This document shows, in pieces, positions 1 to 10,700 of a stretch of DNA of 64,000 nt (the first letter of the stretch is position 1; each line of letters opens with the position of its first letter). The stretch lies in the NCBI GenBank assembly GCA_027924585.1, contig BSBM01000904.1:18311501-18375500 (forward strand). Direction: 5' to 3'. The DNA comes from Larix kaempferi (lineage: Eukaryota; Streptophyta; Pinopsida; Pinales; Pinaceae). A program made the translations under genes and the position numbers. The notes under the pieces are model-generated. The model did not search any database. It was not told where the DNA came from and was given only the letters and a program-made list of their open reading frames with translations.

Positions 1-560
1 ATCATACATCAGTTGTAAGCTAGCACTGTGAAACTGAATAATTACTCAATACAATCAAATGGATTCGAATACACCTAAGATCATTCGAATTCTCTTCAAC
101 GTGTGGCCTGGATAGCATTGGAGACATCACCCAATCAATGGTAGTAGTCACAAATAGTCAAATATCAGTCAAATGAGTGTAACCGAGTCTAACTGAGTCA
201 TGTGAGCACAAATCAAGGGAAGGAGACTCCAAGGAGGGTGCATGAGGCTATCAGTAGATCAAGTGGCACTCTGATACAGACAACTGGAAGCTACAGGAAG
301 TTAAATTGAGCAATAAATGCATGAACTGGGCAATCAATGTTGCAACTGATTGTTGGAATCCAAGTAGGTGTAGTAGGGCGCATTTGTCCTCCAAGTGAGG
401 AAAACAAGGCGCACTAGGTAGGTAGGAGGGCTACTGAGGGCTAAAAATAGGCTCTAGGGGGTTGAAAATAGGCTCCAGGTGCTGGGGAGACTACCATACT
501 GATGAATGGATGCATGCAAAGCCGACAAATATAAAAAATCATGGTGAGAATATTCCAACA
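1..560 (-). repeat. 3' LTR of Copia-1, truncated by the window start
   Basis: This stretch is nearly identical to 3773-4320 apart from scattered substitutions and a roughly 12-nt insertion near 306-328. Read on the minus strand it begins TGTTGGAATATTC at 560, directly after a purine tract. About 137 bp of its far end fall outside the window. Confidence 0.92.
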
Positions 561-570
561 CTCCCCCGCA
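561..570 (-). other. Polypurine tract of Copia-1
   Basis: On the minus strand this reads as a G-rich purine run (GCGGGGGAG) ending immediately before the TGTTGG start of the 3' LTR, the expected plus-strand primer for retrotransposon DNA synthesis. Confidence 0.8.
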
Positions 571-723
571 AGCCAAACTATGAGGAAGTAACTGAAAACT
601 AGTAGGGCCCTGGTAATTGAGACCAAAGTTCACCCCGTACAACAATCTAAATAAATAAAGTGAGGAGAGAGGGAAAAACCAATGGGAAGAAACCCCCCCC
701 TCAAGATAGAATGTGGTAGGTAA

Positions 724-1497
724 TCAATCATGTACATCACTCACCCCAAAAGGTAAGTTTACTTCTCCACCGAAGAAAGATCTATCGGCAAGAAATGGAT
801 CAGCAATGTGAGAGGGATGAAACCTTCCATTCTGAAAATAAGATATGGTTCTCCTTTGATCAAGTGGATCACCAACAAGATCTCCAACAGATCTAAGAGT
901 AGTGGCTTCCCATATAGGAAGAGGAGGATCTGTAGGCTGTAGATCTGGATCTTGGTCTTCCATTCACTCATCTTCATTGTCAAGTGTTATATCTTCAGGT
1001 TCTTGTGGATTTGGATCTAGCATTTGCTTTTCATCATCTTCACTTTTAGATTCAGAATATGAACTCTCATGAGATGAAGCTTCGCTCTCTTGCTCATCAA
1101 GTAGTGGTGGTGTGGTAGGCAAGCTCTCTTGCTCAACAGGATGAGCATCATGAAGTGGCCATTCCTCAAACTGTACACTCCTATTAAGGAATGTGGTCAT
1201 AGTAGAAGGATCAAGAAGCTTGTAGGATTTTGCACTCAATGCATAACCCACCATAATACACTCTTTGTTTTGTGGATCTAGGGCTTTCCTTTTCTCTGTT
1301 GGAATCATTTCCCATGCTCTGGCTCCAAACACTCTAAGATGAGATACATCAGGTTTGTACCCCATCCATGCTTCGAAAGGAGTCATATATTTGAGTCCTT
1401 TGTGAGGAACTTTGTTTTGGAGGTAGGCGGCATAGTTGATGGCTTCTACCCAAAGACTAGGGTGCAACCCTTTTGACTTTAGCATGTAGGTTGCCAT
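724..1497 (-). pseudogene. Copia-1 integrase C-terminal region and linker remnant
   Basis: The minus-strand translation carries the post-catalytic part of a copia integrase: the segment around SLWVEAINYAAYLQNKVP, then PDVSHLRVFGARAW, then the conserved EKRKALDP and GY motifs. An acidic Ser/Glu-rich linker follows. One in-frame stop at 964 separates the linker tail (724-963), which holds VGDLVGDPLDQRRT, a motif matched by GDLAGDPRDQRRT in Copia-2. The family normally continues into RT; here coding ends about 160 bp before the polypurine tract. Copia-1 and Copia-2 are thus the same broad lineage. Confidence 0.85.
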
Positions 1498-1518
1498 CTC
1501 TTTTAATGTTTTGTTCTT

Positions 1519-2156
1519 TCACTCTGCAACACCATTATGTTGTGGTGTGTAGGGAACAGTATGTTGCATCTCTATGCCTTCTTCAGCACAAAAGGTTTGA
1601 AAGTCACCTTTGACATACTCTCCTCCATTATCAGTGCGAATGGCCTTGATCTTTCTATCAAAAGACTTTTCTGCAGAAGACTTGAAAAACTTAAGTATCA
1701 AAACACTTCTGATTTTAATCTGAGAAAGTATACCCATGTAAATCTTGAATAATCATCAATAAAAGTAAGAATATACCTTGCCTTGTTCAAAGATAGATCT
1801 GGAAATGGCCCTGCAACATCACTATGAATCAGATCTAGAGGTTGAGAGGCTCTCCTTGCCTTCCCTTTCTCAAATTTCTTTTCTGGATGCTTTCCCATTA
1901 AGCAACCCTTACAGTTTCCCTTGGAAAACTTGACTTTGGTTAGTCCTTCAACCATCTCTTGAGTATGCATATCTTGCAGGTACTTGTAGTTGAGATGCCC
2001 AAATATTTCATTCCATAGCCTACTCTCTTCATTTGGATGAGTGTGAAGAGCAGACTGTTTGTAGAGAGGTAGAAAGTGGGAGAACTCATAGAGTTTTGAC
2101 TTGGTAGATCCTGATACCATGTCTTGGATTTCGACCTCATTTGGAGAGAAGATCAC
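1519..2156 (-). pseudogene. Copia-1 GAG-pre-integrase and integrase core remnant
   Basis: Two minus-strand frames carry the zinc-binding pre-integrase segment (LWNEIFGHLNYKYLQ with the CKGC pair), the first catalytic motif (LIHSDVAGP) and the FIDDYSRFTWVYFL segment. After a frame change come the second catalytic motif (IRTDNGGEYV) and the third (HNGVAE). All three D, D and E residues survive although the frame is broken near 1700-1740. In an intact element this domain inserts the cDNA into the host chromosome. No ATG fits here because it is an internal part of a polyprotein. Confidence 0.88.
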
Positions 2157-3292
2157 CTCTTGGGATCTCCAGTATGGGTCATCTGGTAGACTGAAAGTAG
2201 ATTAGCAGTGAGTGTAGGGACATAGAGCACATTTGAGAAGTACCCATGATCAAGTTTTATTCTTCCAATCCCCTCAGAGGAGACCTCAGAATCATTCCCC
2301 AACATGATGGAAGGTCCAACAATAGATTCAAAACCAGTAAAGAGATATTTGGAGGAAGACATGTGTCTTGGTACTCCTGAATCTATGATGAAGGAGGATT
2401 GTGTTGATGCACCTGCCATGAGAGCATGGCATCTCTCTTTGTCCTCAGATCTTGATGGTTCACCTTCTTTCTTCCTAGCACATGCAGGTACTGGAAGGTT
2501 ATTCTTTTCAAGAAGTGAAGCCATGAGATCTATGGTCTTCTTCATAAATGAACTCTCGGGATGAAATCCTCTATTGCAATAGGTACATTTGGATTTCCCC
2601 TTATGAGTTTGCTTGTCTTTCTTGGAATTCAAAACTCCTTCTGACTGGTTTGGAGCCTCCTTCTGCTTCTTCTCATTCGACTTTCTGTCAAAAAAAATTT
2701 GGTTGCCCTTGCCATTCGCTCTCTTAATTTTAGTAGCAACAAGTGTTGAATCCAACTTGGGTTTTATCATTCCCATATGAACTAACTTCTCTTCCTCAAG
2801 TGTGAGTGACTAGATGAAGTCTTCAAGTGTGGGAAACTTCCATTTTGGGATGGACAGCTTCGCTGACTGGAAGGTAGAGACAAATACTAAGTAATCAGGG
2901 CCTAGTTTTAATAGTATGGCAAGGATGAGTTGCTTCTCTTCTTTCTCTATCCCATATCTCTTCAACTATGAAATCAAATTTTTGAACTTGTTTAGAAACT
3001 CAGTGATGGAGGCGAAACTACAGAGGCTCAATGACATGAGCTCATTTTTCAACTTGTGACCTTTCAAGTCATCTTTTTGACCAAGAAGAGATTCGAGCTT
3101 GTCCCAAACTTCTTTTGGAGTTGTAAGATCAATGACATAAAAATGGAGGTCTTCGGAAATGCTGAGGAGTAGCAGTCCTACTGCTTCATCAAGTTTATCC
3201 AAGTACTTAGATTTCTCAAGTGCACCAGTGGGTTCGACTGCAATGCCATTCAATACTCTAGAAAGGATTTTGGACTTCATGAAGATGTCCAT
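2153..3292 (-). pseudogene. Copia-1 gag and protease remnant
   Basis: The minus-strand frame from 3292 encodes a UBN2-type copia gag segment (TPKEVWDKLESLLGQ, then KLKNELMSL). It continues through two in-frame stops (near 2963 and 2812) into the region with a degenerate zinc knuckle (CTYCNRGFHPESS, last Cys lost). The protease motif follows as FIIDSGVPRHM, where related copies have DSGAS. The gag packages the element RNA and the aspartic protease matures the polyprotein. The N-terminal gag codons upstream of 3292 are not readable as one frame. Confidence 0.85.
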
Positions 3293-3624
3293 CTTGGCTT
3301 TCCATTCTAAATAATCGGAAGGAGTTCAATTTTAGATCCATTGATACTGCTGAATTCGAATTGAAGATGGAGATAAACTGCAAAACAAATGAAATTGTTG
3401 ATGGATATTTGCTGCAAATTCGAATGAAAACTTCCTTAGGACAATGAGCACATGCGACTGGATCCTTCACACCTAGCTAGACGTCATTGTATTGCTCTAG
3501 TGAATTCAAGACAATTGCACCAAGAATTGTTGTGGAAATCCAGAGGCTTCTGGTTCTCATTGAAAGACAACTGCTCAATGAATTGCTGCAACTATTGCTG
3601 CTGCAATTCGAATAGCTGACTCCA

Positions 3625-3636
3625 GCTCTGATACCA
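3625..3636 (-). other. Primer binding site of Copia-1
   Basis: The minus strand reads TGGTATCAGAGC, the usual plant copia site complementary to the 3' end of initiator methionine tRNA. It abuts the 5' LTR end at 3637. Confidence 0.92.
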
Positions 3637-4320
3637 TGTGATATTTTACAAGATAGATCACACAGCTAGAGTAAATCTCACTAATCTCACTCAAGAATTG
3701 CAGAGAAGAAGAAGAAGAAGAATTGAATTAGTATTCACTCATAAACTCAGAAATGGTAAAATCTGCAGTATAATCATACATCAGTTGTAAGCTGGCACTG
3801 TGAAACTGAATAATCACTCAATACAATCAAATGAATTCGAATACACCTAAGTTCATTCGAATTCTCCTCAATGTGTGGCTTGGATAGCATTGGATACATC
3901 ACCCAATCAGTGGTAGTAGTCACAAATAGTCAAATATTAGTCAAATGAGTCTAATTGAGTCTAACTAAGTCATGTGAGCACAAATCAAGGGATGCAGACT
4001 CCAAGGAGGGCGCATGAGGCTGTCAATAGATCAAGTGGCACTACGATACAGACAACTGGAAGCTACAGGCAGTTAAACTGGGCAATCAATGTTGCAATTG
4101 ACTATTGGAATCCAAGTAGGTGTAGTAGGGCGCATTTGTCCTCCAGGTGAGGAAAACAAGGCACACTAGGTAGGTAGGAGGGATATTGAGGGCTAAAAAC
4201 AGGCTCTAGGGGGCTGAAAATAGGCTGTAGGTGCTGGGGAGACTACCATATTGATGATTGGATGCATGCATGCATGAAAAGCGTGCAAATATGAAAAATG
4301 ATGGTGAGAATATTCCAACA
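3637..4320 (-). repeat. 5' LTR of Copia-1 (684 bp)
   Basis: On the minus strand it starts TGTTGGAATATTC at 4320 and ends TCACA at 3637, next to the primer site. It contains a GAA-rich microsatellite near 3706-3721 and motifs shared with the Copia-4 LTR (GCGCCCTCC, ATTCGAAT), which suggests the two families are related. Confidence 0.92.
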
Positions 4321-5166
4321 CCATTGACTTCATGGAGTGTAACCCTAGTTTGGTCAAGGACCATAAATACATCATTATGGTTGTTGATGATTTTACCTAA
4401 TGGGTCGAAGCCATGCCCACATTTAATTGCCAAGATGAGAATATGGCGTGATTTTTCTTTAACCATATTATCATTCGTTTTGGCGTCCCTTCCCGGCTTG
4501 TATCCGGTCATTGTAAACATTTTGAATACATCGTTTGGAAAGAGCTCTCCAACCTTTTGAAATTTGAGCACCAATACTCCTCCTCATAATACTTGCAAGG
4601 AAATGGCCTAGTTGAGGTTGTCAACAAAATCCTCAAAACCATGCTCCAACGGACGGTGGATAAGCACAAGTCCAATTGGCACCATATGTTATTTCCATCC
4701 TTGTGGGCATATCGAACCTCTACTAAAGCGGCGACCAGTTTCACCCCATTGCATTTGGTCCATGGTGTGGAATCAGTACTCCGAATTGAATGTCAGATCC
4801 TAGCCCTACACATTGTCATCAAGCGTTTACCTAATACATCTCCTTTAGAGCAACGCTTGCTCATGCTTGAACAGGTGGATGGAGATCGTCGTGCTGTCAT
4901 CCAAATGATCGAAAATGTTAAGCATTGGTCTAAATCCCATTATGATGCAGATGTTTATCCATGTACCTTCAAGGAAGGGAACCTCGCCCTCGTCTATGAC
5001 CAAGCCCGTGACAAGATCGATAAACACAAATTTGAATCCATGTGGCAGGGCCCTTACATCGGTAAATTATTGTCTTGGCAAGGGGGAAAACCTCCTAGCT
5101 AATCCTGAAGGTCGCCTCTTGAACAAACCTCACAATGGGTTGTATGTCAAGAGATTTTATACTTGA
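4321..5166 (+). pseudogene. Ty3/gypsy integrase remnant
   Basis: Directly after the Copia-1 LTR the plus strand encodes the middle of a gypsy integrase. It includes a degraded first-catalytic segment (HKYIIMVVDDFT, stop, WVEAMPT), then GNGLVEVVNK (the third catalytic region), the SLWAYRTSTKAATSFTPLHL segment and the C-terminal strand around MWQGPYIGK. Its end, NKPHNGLYVKRFYT, resembles integrase C-termini of plant gypsy elements. Several stops lie before 4590 and there is a frame change near 5070. Copia-1 interrupts its upstream part, which lies outside the window. There is no chromodomain, so it is not a typical chromovirus. Confidence 0.85.
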
Positions 5167-5311
5167 CATGACCGAGCCCTTTGTTCATTGTAGTATAGTT
5201 TTCACCTTCTTATTTTACACTTTTCATATGCACTAGCCTTATGGTTTATTCTCGTGATTGTTACCAGATGGCTATTGTTCCCTCCATTCATGTCGGCTTC
5301 GCCAACAGCGC

Positions 5312-5696
5312 AAGTAGATGGTATATGAATCTCGCCTTAGGTGCAGGGCTCATATACTCCCCCTCACATGAGTTGATCTATCTTGACGGAGTATGTATCA
5401 GCACAACCACCAATAACTAGGATGGGTATGATGTCGTGATCGGTCTCTTGACCGCCGCCCTCCATTTGGGTATCTGCCACATCAGTGTCTTTATAGACTC
5501 CCAACTGCTTGTTGCCCAGTTGAACAATTGTTATTGGGTACGTGACCCTTGCCTCTTTAGAAAGTTCCTGCGCACTGAACAATTGGTTAGACATTTTGAG
5601 TTCATTGCATTCATACATGTCCCTAGGTGTTCTAATAGTGTTACAGACCAAATGGAAAATAATGTTCTAGAGTGGCATATCAACCATCGCATATAG
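5312..5696 (+). pseudogene. RNase H-like (RVT_3 type) domain downstream of integrase
   Basis: The plus-strand frame carries the strand-helix pattern of the additional RNase H of Tat-lineage gypsy elements: a TAALHLGICHISVFIDSQ segment (helix, then strand ending in the catalytic Asp), LLVAQLNN, then a late strand FIAFIHVPRCSNSVTDQ where the last conserved Asp sits. The expected N-E-A-E segment is degraded, with one stop near 5418. Plant elements with two RNase H domains normally have the second one upstream of integrase; here it is about 150 bp downstream, which is unusual. An alternative is an unrelated captured RVT_3 fragment. Confidence 0.6.
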
Positions 5697-5969
5697 GAAA
5701 TAAATCATCAACACGCATTATCATATCATTTTGCATCCACATGTAGATAAGCATAGCATACACATCATCATCACATTTAAGGCTCATACACATAAAAACC
5801 ATAAAAAGTGCATCCACGTCCATGTGTATATAATGTCATAATATCCAAAATAGTGTAGTCATATTTGCATAGAGGAGCCCCAACAACTTCCTCGAAAATC
5901 ATAAACTGAGTACATCAATAAAAAATCCCCATGCTCATGGCCTTGAGGGGCAACTCCACCAGCTTCCAA

Positions 5970-6204
5970 CTAGTCATCAGAGTCCTTAGAATCATCCTCC
6001 TCGGTACTCTCATCCTCCTCCAAGGGTGAGTCACCCCACGCCATAGCTCTCACAAACTCGGAAGCCACAACAATCCACCGCATGATGGGCCTCCACTTTG
6101 AAGAATCCCGGTAGCATATGGCGATCAAGTCGTTTCTAGGTACTGCCATCAATTGTCAACCACTCCCTCCAGTAGTCAATCAATCCATGTGCGCAGTGAG
6201 TCTA
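5970..6204 (-). pseudogene. Unknown antisense ORF remnant, C-terminal part, split by Copia-2
   Basis: The minus-strand frame carries a protein-like segment: AVPRNDLIAICYRDSSKW, RPIMRWIVVASEFVRAMAW, then an acidic tail rich in Glu, Asp and Ser ending at a stop. Upstream, after one frame change, DYWREWL runs to the Copia-2 insertion point. It is convergent with the integrase and RNase H remnants. I do not recognise the family. Extra antisense ORFs downstream of pol are known in some Tat-lineage gypsy elements, and that is my preferred reading. The continuation lies at 12413-12784. Confidence 0.5.
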
Positions 6205-6652
6205 TGTTAGGATATTTAGACATTTAGGAGTTATTTAAGATCAACTTGTGTAATATATCCGTTAGGGATAGTGTGTTTCTTTAGTATGCATTTGTAAATA
6301 CTTAATCCGACGGTCACGATATGTTTCCGACATAGAGTGATCCGACGGCTCAACTTCTCTTAGATCAAACCTAACCTTGATCCGTGGCTTAACACCCGAT
6401 TGGTCCATGATCTCTATTTAAAGAGCATGGAGGGTCATTGTTTAGTTGATCGATTATGAGAAGCTCATTTGTAACTTTCTTTCTTTGCATAATAAATTGT
6501 CCCGTAGAAGCTATTTGGTCGGGGCCGTGGAGTGTTTCCCTGAAGAGGGTTTAAACCACGTCAAAACATCGGTGTGTTGATCTGTGATCTGTTTGTGTGA
6601 AGTGGTTGCTCTTGGTGTTTGATCCTTTGGTAGTACCCTGTGTACCCGAACA
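6205..6652 (+). repeat. 5' LTR of Copia-2
   Basis: 448 bp, TG to CA ends. A TATA-like TATTTAAAG lies at about 6416-6424 and an AATAAA signal near 6490, plausible promoter and polyadenylation elements. Three CCGAC cores occur between about 6308 and 6356. The 3' LTR has the same arrangement. Confidence 0.95.
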
Positions 6653-6664
6653 TGGTATCAGAGC
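6653..6664 (+). other. Primer binding site of Copia-2
   Basis: TGGTATCAGAGC begins directly after the CA end of the 5' LTR and is complementary to the 3' end of initiator methionine tRNA. Confidence 0.95.
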
Positions 6665-6990
6665 TTTTATGAAGTGCCGCTTCCGGTTGTGATCTAGATC
6701 TTGAACTGCTGTTGCCGAAACTCGAAAGGGTTTCTAGTTCTGATATTTCTGTGCATTTTTGGGCTGTGGGAGGTGTTCCATTGCGTCTGGAGCGTCGTTT
6801 CCATTGGGAAATAGTTTTCGTTTGATCGAAAACGGTTCCCGGTTGCTCCAGAAACGCGTATTTCATCAGATCTGAAGTTATAATGTTACAGTGACGCATT
6901 TTTTTTATTTCGTTTTTTAATAAGAAAAATCTCATATTTCATTTTTTTCACTGTTAGTTTTTTTTTGGGTTCAGATTGTTGCTTTCCCGT

Positions 6991-7122
6991 CTGCGTATGC
7001 TCTTTGCCGTGCACCTTGAGCGATCTCGGCAAATCAGAAACAGAAAGGGAAAGGGTTTTTCTCGGCTGCGTATGCTCTTTGCCATGCACCTTGCGCGATC
7101 TCGGCAAATCAGAAACAGAGAG
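6991..7122 (+). repeat. 75-bp tandem duplication in the Copia-2 leader
   Basis: Two copies, starting at 6991 and 7066, share the core CTGCGTATGCTCTTTGCC and GATCTCGGCAAATCAG with a few substitutions; the second copy is shorter. They lie in the untranslated leader between primer site and gag (6665-7798). I see no other coding content in this leader. Confidence 0.8.
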
Positions 7123-7292
7123 AAAACGTAGACTTTCCGGGCAAGCTAACAAGATCTAACTCCACAAGTGTGGAAAAGTTTTTTTTGTTTCGTTTTGTGG
7201 TCTGTTTTGCAGGAAAAAGGGCAAGCACGCAAACCGAGCAAGAAGAGTAAAAAAAAAAAGCCCTCTTCCTCATTCCCATATTTTACATACCT

Positions 7293-7358
7293 TTTAATCT
7301 AGCTCACTTGGTCCAAAGTTGCTTTATTCCTTAATAGGTCTTGAGTTCAAGTCTTAGG
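7293..7358 (+). other. tRNA-like A and B box pair in the Copia-2 leader (possible SINE trace)
   Basis: TAGCTCACTTGG at 7300-7311 fits the pol III A-box consensus, and GAGTTCAAGTC at 7343-7353 fits a B box, with tRNA-like spacing. No cloverleaf is obvious, so this is a SINE-type or chance pol III promoter rather than a tRNA gene. Confidence 0.3.
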
Positions 7359-7798
7359 AAGTTACTTTTAAAAAGAAAAGTGCATGCAATTTCTATTTTC
7401 AAGTTACTTTATTGTAAAAGTGCATCTCACTTAAATAATAAAAAATAAAAATACAAGTGAGTCACTTAAGTTTTTTATTTATTGTTGCACTATTTAAAAG
7501 TAATATCATTGTAAAAGTGAAATCACTTATTTTACAAAAGTGGTCCACTTAAAGCAACTTTCTTGTAAAGTGATTGTCAAAAGGTTCATCTTGGGAAGAG
7601 GGGGGGTTCTTTTTTTTGCTGGACATTCTCTAGCTGCCACGTCACTATTGGGGACATCTTTAACAGTTTCTTTGTTCAAGCATAACTTCATCATACAGAG
7701 TCAGTTTTCAGTGCCATTTTTTTTGAAACCGCCTATTTTTTCGAGATCTTCACATCTAGACTATTGGTTTCTGATTTTACAGCCATTAATTTATAAAT

Positions 7799-10700
7799 AT
7801 GGCCGCCCATTGTGATATTCTACTTAACAGTTCCAACTATTTCTCATGGAAATCTCGTATGGAGGATGTTCTACGAAGTAGGGGACTTTTCAGAATTACC
7901 ACAGGGAAAGAAAAAGAACCCACTGATGATGATAAGAAAATAAAATGGGCAAATAGATGTGATGAAGCTCGTGGATTGATTGGGATGTCAATCTCTACTG
8001 ATTTGCGATTCCACATATCTGGAATTGATGAACCTAATACTGCTTGGGACAAGTTGGAAACTGTGTTTGGTAAACACAATGAAATTTGAGGTCACCAACT
8101 CGAGAATGAGCTGATTTCTTTAAATCCAAGTGACTTTTCATGCATTCAAGATTATTTATCTAAGTACAAAACTCTTAAACTCTTATGTGCAGAATGTAAG
8201 ATTGAGAGGGAAGACAAACAATGCATTTATCATATTCTTTCCAAACTTGGACCTGCATATTCTGTTTTTGTACCTACATTTTACTCCATGAAAGCATCAT
8301 TGAATGCAGCTAGCTATCAAGAGCCTAGTCTTGAATCCTTTTGTGATTCCTTGATTAGGGAACAAGATAAACTCATTCATCTTGGAATAATCAACAATGC
8401 AGATACATCTGGGAAAGCCTTATTGTCCCAACAGAAAGAAAAGTCCAAGCCTCCCAAGAAACAAAATTTTCGCAATAATAAGTCAAACAAGGGTCCAAAA
8501 CTCTCTCAGTCAGCTCCTTCTTTAAAAAATAACAAAGGATCCAAGCCAAAAGGCAAGAAGACTGAGCGTCATTGCAACTATTGCAGGAAAGATAATCATG
8601 ATGAATCTAAGTGTTTCAAGAAGATGGCAGCCTTGGAAGCAGTAATGAAGAAGCACCACATCAGCCTAGATTCGCCTTCAGAATCTGCCTCTCATGGACA
8701 TGCACTTTGTGCTTCTGGTTATTCTTATAATGCATCTTCTTCTTCTACTTCAAATGAATGGCTCATTGATTCTGGAGCATCTTATCATATGGCTAAGGAT
8801 CAAGCCATCTTTTCTACTATGCATGAATGTAACACCAAACAAATATTTGTTGGTGATGATAGATCTCTAAGTGTTGTAGGAGCTGGAACAGTTCCAGTAG
8901 ATAATGGTCATTTTAGTGATGTACTATGTGTTCCAAGAATTTCCTGCAATTTGTTATTAGTCTATCAGATCACTCATTCTGGTGAAGGTAAAACTGTGAC
9001 CTTTACACCTCACCAAGTTGTAATCAAGGATTTTAAAGATCCTCAACAGGTTCTAGCTACCGGAATTGTTGATGATATTACCAGGTTGTACAAGTTTAAC
9101 AACTTTGGGTCATCACCTTTCCCTTCCGTTTTTGTTGCTCATAGTGATAACTTGAGCAAACTTTGGCATGAGCGATTTGGTCACTTAAATTATCGCTCAT
9201 TGCAACAACTATGTAAAGAAAATATGGTGATAGGTCTTCCGATGGTATCTTGCAGAGATGGTGTTTGTTCCGGTTGTGTACTCGAAAAACATCATCGGGA
9301 CAGTTTTGACAAACGTGCCTCTTGGCACGCCTCGGTTCCCTTGGAGCTTGTGCATAGTGACTTGTGTGGTCCTCTTCCATCTGCTTCATTTTCTGGTTTC
9401 AAATATTTCTTAACTTTCATTGATGATTACACCAGACGCACTTGGGTTTATTTCCTAAAACTTAAGAGCGAAGTATTTAACATGTTTTTGGCCTACAAGG
9501 CCCTTGTTGAAAAACAATCTGGTCATCAAATTATTAAGTTAAGATCTGACAATGGAGGAGAATATGTTAACAAACAGTTCACTACTTTCTGCACTAAACA
9601 AGGCATCCAATAACAGCACACTGTTCCATATACACCACAACAAAATGGTGTAGCTAAGCGGAAGAACCGCACTTTAAAAGAAATGGCTAATTGTATGATC
9701 CAATCTAAGGGACTGAGTCTTCAATTTTGGGCTGAAGCCATTAATTGTGCAAATTACATAGTTAATCGCACCCCCACTAAAGCATTACAAGGTATAACAC
9801 CGGAAGAAGCATGGAGTAAAACTAAACCTGATGTAAGTCACTTTCGTGTGTTTGGTAGTGAAGCATGGGCTCACATTCCGGATGAAAAACGAAAAGCATT
9901 GCAGCCTAAAAGTGAAAAGTGCATATTTGTTGGATATTCTGAAGATGTAAAAGGTTATAGACTTCTTCAACCGCATTCTCATGCTATAATCATTAGAAGA
10001 GATGTTAAATTTGATGAAAATCTCTTGGCCTGCGAGCCTAACTCGGCGATTGTGCCATCTTTGGCCTGCGAGCCTGATTCAGCGTTTGTGCCTTCTTCTT
10101 CTCCTTCCAACTTTCTTGACAGGTTTTCAACTCCAGTTTCTGATGATGACAGTGAGGATGAAAATCCACCTCCGCCTGCTCATGTTCCTCCAGTTGCACC
10201 AGCACAAGTGCTTCCTCGATGGGTCCGTTCAACATGTGAAGCTGCTGGTGATCTTGCCGGTGATCCTAGAGATCAACGTCGAACACGTTCTCAGTTTCAG
10301 CGAGCCTCTTCTCTTTTGGCTCAAGTTTCCGAGAATCATGATCTAGAAACTTTTGCAGAAGCTTCAGGGAATCCAGATTGGGATGCAGCCATGGATGAAG
10401 AATATCGTTCCTTAATGGCGAACGATACTTGGGATCTTGTACCTCTTCCAAAAGGAAGAAAACTTGTCAGATGTAAATGGGTCTACATAACTAAGTATGC
10501 ATCAGATGGAAGTGTTGAAAGACTTAAGGCAAGGTTAGTTGCCAAAGGTTTTTCCCAAGTTGAAGGGATTGACTACAATGAAACCTTTGCTCCTGTCACA
10601 AAAATGAACTCCATCCGCCTTGTTCTTTCCCTTGCAGCCTTACACAACTGGGAAGTCCATCAAATGGATGTCAAGTCTGCCTTCTTACATGGTGATTTAC

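Larger units (their letters stand above)
1..4320 (-). mobile_element. Copia-1: Ty1/copia LTR element lacking RT/RNase H, cut by the window start
   Basis: Two long direct repeats (1-560 and 3637-4320) flank a minus-strand gag, protease and integrase remnant. A tRNA-iMet-type primer site lies next to the right repeat and a purine tract next to the left one, which sets the orientation. The internal region is only about 3.1 kb. Coding runs from gag through integrase into the linker and then meets the polypurine tract, with no RT or RNase H between. This is therefore a deletion derivative that would need RT in trans. The right LTR ends at TGTTGG (minus strand) inside a gypsy integrase. The left end, and so the target duplication, lies outside the window. 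Confidence 0.9.

Noticed and set aside
6308-6356. Cold/drought-response (DRE) elements in the Copia-2 LTR
   Set aside because: CCGAC cores occur three times but none has the required preceding A or G, so function is doubtful.
9096-9389. Minus-strand open frame within Copia-2 integrase
   Set aside because: Antisense shadow of the pol frame with no recognisable domain.
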